From NCBI RefSeq assembly GCF_040954835.1, contig NC_090711.1:1929501-1993500 (forward strand): a DNA stretch of 64,000 bases, read 5' to 3'. The notes beneath the pieces were generated by a model, which was not told where the DNA came from, did not search any database, and saw nothing but the letters and a program-made list of their open reading frames with translations. The stretch comes from Lepisosteus oculatus (taxonomy: Eukaryota > Chordata > Actinopteri > Semionotiformes > Lepisosteidae). Below are positions 63,001 through 64,000 of the stretch, one piece after another. A program made the translations under genes and the position numbers. How positions within the stretch are numbered: position 1 is the first letter of the stretch; each line of letters starts with the position of its first letter.

Positions 63001-63418
63001 TGAACTGTGTCACACCTGGGAATGCCAAACAGTGTCAGGACTCTCAGGCCAGCAGGCCTAGATTCACCACCACTGCCTCTGTGCAGCACACAAGCGTGTC
63101 TGGAGCTCCTGGGCGCATGATTGATGTGTCTGTCTGTGGTATTTGCATGTCTGTGCCCTCACACCCCCCTGCAGTCTGAGTGATCAGCGGGCGATCTGAC
63201 TGCACTGACGGACATCTCCACACAGCGGGGCAGGGACCTGTCCCCCTTGGTGGGCTGCACAGAGACACCGGCCCACCAGTGCAGGCCCGAGCTCCTCTTC
63301 CCCTGAACAGAATGGGCTTGAACAGGACCCACACTGCTGCAGCTCAGGAACACCCCAGCGCCCCCATGTCCCACCGCCAAGAAACAAGACGGGGAGAAAG
63401 AAGTGATTTACTTACAAA
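59911..63418 (-). CDS. Sosondowah-family ankyrin-repeat protein, 3' part (5' exons outside the window)
   Basis: Read right to left, the spliced frame is 63416-63418 (F), 62066-62152, 61733-61735 (H), 61452-61454 (G), 60722-60794, 60530-60619 and 59911-60098. It encodes two ankyrin repeats (TALHWAAKHG... and GYTPLHIAALHGH...), the SOWAH-typical RDYSGHKALQYL segment, then a basic KKLGSLF/KKKWGSVEDL tail to the stop. All junctions are GT-AG and keep the frame. The family's N-terminal winged-helix-like region and the usual ...SG-F lead-in are not visible to position 64000, so the gene continues to the right. Tetrapod SOWAHA-D are intronless retrocopies; this is the ancestral intron-containing type. 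Its molecular function is poorly known. It is transcribed towards irx7, with its stop about 8.9 kb from the irx7 start codon. I cannot assign a SOWAHA-D letter. Confidence 0.9.
60236..60425 (+). mobile_element. LINE ORF2 C-terminal fragment in a sowah intron
   Basis: TACTTTTTTTACACAAAGGG, later GGGTCTGGGACAAGCTACCC, AGACACGGCTGGATAAGACC and GAAAGGCCTCCTCTTGTTTG. The same family as the 54.5 kb copy, inserted antisense in the last sowah intron. Confidence 0.6.
60530..60619 (-). CDS. sowah exon: RDYSGHKALQYL segment
   Basis: A 90-nt exon, phase 1 at both ends, acceptor GTTCCTCAG, donor GTGAGT. It encodes AREDLRDYSGHKALQYL and then LGTQEIHKEGRDL. The DYSG-K-A-QYL string is highly diagnostic of the SOWAH family. 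Confidence 0.95.
60722..60794 (-). CDS. sowah exon: ankyrin repeat GYTPLHIAALHGH...
   Basis: A 73-nt exon: 24 codons plus one base, acceptor CCCTCCTTAG, donor GTAAGA. It encodes GYTPLHIAALHGHRHIIDLL and ends ...IQTY-G, a full ankyrin helix pair, and joins the next exon in phase 1. Confidence 0.95.
61205..61425 (+). repeat. 'TTGGAGACCCCTG' family, copy 5, inside a sowah intron
   Basis: GCCAGTCCTGGTCCTGAAGG, later ATAAAAACCTGCAGACACAC and CCAAGACCAGGACTGGACAG. It lies in the intron immediately downstream of microexon GGA. Confidence 0.5.
61452..61454 (-). CDS. sowah candidate 3-nt microexon GGA (Gly)
   Basis: On the minus strand, GACGTCCCAG|GGA|GTAAGTATAT has a consensus donor and a T/C-rich tract about 20-45 nt upstream. 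It supplies the second missing residue, giving ...CRA-H-G-GYTPLH and a 33-residue ankyrin period. Confidence 0.7.
61733..61735 (-). CDS. sowah candidate 3-nt microexon CAT (His)
   Basis: On the minus strand, TCTCCTGCAG|CAT|GTAAGTATT: the acceptor follows a long pyrimidine tract (GTTTTCTCTGTTTCCTTGTCTG) with no intervening AG, and the donor is consensus. It supplies the first of two residues missing between NCRA and GYTPLH. A TGC lies directly at the acceptor, as in SRRM4-responsive microexons (inference). Confidence 0.7.
62066..62152 (-). CDS. sowah exon: ankyrin repeat TALHWAAKHG...DVNCRA
   Basis: An 87-nt, 29-codon, phase-0 exon between a TTTGCAG acceptor and a GTGAGT donor. TALHWAAKHG is the SOWAH signature of the first ankyrin repeat. 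It ends ...GADVNCRA, two codons short of the next repeat's GY start. The following 330-nt intron is a multiple of three and has no in-frame stop, so its retention would not break the frame. Confidence 0.93.
62550..62695. promoter_or_regulatory. Candidate regulatory element inside a sowah intron
   Basis: An AT-rich island in a strongly GC-rich intron carries several homeodomain-type cores (CAATTA, TAATTG, GATTAG, AAATTACAC) and a TALE-type CTGACAG. Irx enhancers are known to lie in Sowah introns. Conservation was not tested. Confidence 0.35.
63416..63418 (-). CDS. sowah candidate 3-nt microexon TTT (Phe)
   Basis: On the minus strand, ...CATCGCCAG|TTT|GTAAGTAAATC has an acceptor with a pyrimidine-rich tract (CTCCCTGTCTCCTG) and a near-perfect donor. 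SOWAH proteins read ...GFTALHWAAKHG, and the next exon starts exactly at T. The Phe could instead come from the end of the unseen upstream exon, so this is the least secure of the three. Confidence 0.5.
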
Positions 63419-64000
63419 CTGGCGATGGGCCGGGCAGGAGACAGGGAGACATGTTCCGTTGGCATGCAGGGAGAGAGAGACACAGGAGAACAGAGAAGTC
63501 AGGGCGGGCTCTGCTTTCAAATATGGTGAGGAAAGGAAACAAAAAGCTTACTGTGGAAAAGCCGTATTAAAAGACAGAAGAAGGAAATGTTTATTCCACT
63601 GTCCTGTACCCCCCATCGTGGCTATGGAGACATCCCACTGAAGTGGATTTGTGAGGGACTACTCCACCGTGGGACCGGACAGACACACCACGGACAGACC
63701 CGCCGGACAGGGTGTGACGAGCAGCCGGAGCACAGGGGCCGGGAGGAGGGGTTCCCTGCCCCCTGCCTCGAGGCGGACTGGCCCAGAGGCTGGGGACAGC
63801 GCCCTCTGCAGGGCAGTGAGCGTGAAGCACATGGCTGCCGTCCGCTGGGGCGATGCCCGGAGACTGGACCGCGCTCCTCGAGGACTGTCCGGCCCTCGAC
63901 AGGACATGGGGGAGGTGGCCCCAAGGCATCCTTGAAATGACCATCCCCACAACAACAGCCCCGTTAACCCCTTGTTGACTGAGGCCTCGGAGCACAGGGG
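63419..64000. other. Presumed sowah intron or upstream sequence
   Basis: Searched on the minus strand for the expected ...RDFxSG exon end before the Phe codon; none was found. The next sowah exon is probably beyond the window. Confidence 0.5.

Noticed and set aside
63420..64000. Upstream Sowah exon within the window
   Set aside because: No minus-strand frame gives the expected RDFxSG-like end next to a donor; open frames here lack family features.

Overview
The window is a piece of vertebrate nuclear genome, most likely from a ray-finned fish. The spliced genes have consensus GT-AG introns, the DNA between them is long and poor in ORFs, and the repeats are fish-type (tRNA-derived SINE, LINE tails, foldback repeats). 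The repeat set resembles that of non-teleost fishes such as gar or bowfin, but this is an impression and was not tested. About 90% of the window does not code for protein.

Two genes can be built from the sequence, both on the minus strand. The first (49585-51046) is a complete two-exon Iroquois homeobox gene of 312 codons, compact and divergent and best matched to irx7. It has a TATA-like element and GC boxes upstream and a poly(A) signal downstream. The second is the 3' part of an intron-containing Sosondowah (SOWAH) ankyrin-repeat gene (stop at 59911, running right to at least 63418; its 5' exons lie outside the window). Linkage of Irx with an intron-containing Sowah is a known ancient bilaterian regulatory block, in which Irx enhancers sit inside Sowah introns. 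The Sowah intron here holds an AT-rich, homeodomain-site-rich island that fits this arrangement.

Three observations stand out. (1) The Sowah reading frame appears to need 3-nt microexons. Three sites of the form CAG|NNN|GTAAGT encode F, H and G, exactly where the ankyrin repeats need them, and adding H and G restores a 33-residue repeat. (2) About 2.4 kb downstream of irx, in the same orientation, lies a partial copy of the irx exon from which almost the whole homeodomain-coding part has been removed. A perfect 11-bp-arm palindrome lies just beside it. (3) A palindromic repeat occurs three times, and its best copy carries a hammerhead-ribozyme-like core on both strands.

The left 47 kb has no recognisable gene. 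It holds CpG-rich patches, scattered repeats (SINE, LINE-tail and '-TATATAGCGC-' families, a 45-bp minisatellite, a TAA microsatellite) and several AT-rich, TAATTA-bearing stretches that could be conserved regulatory elements of the Irx domain. An exact 19-copy GAGACC array lies downstream of the Sowah stop.
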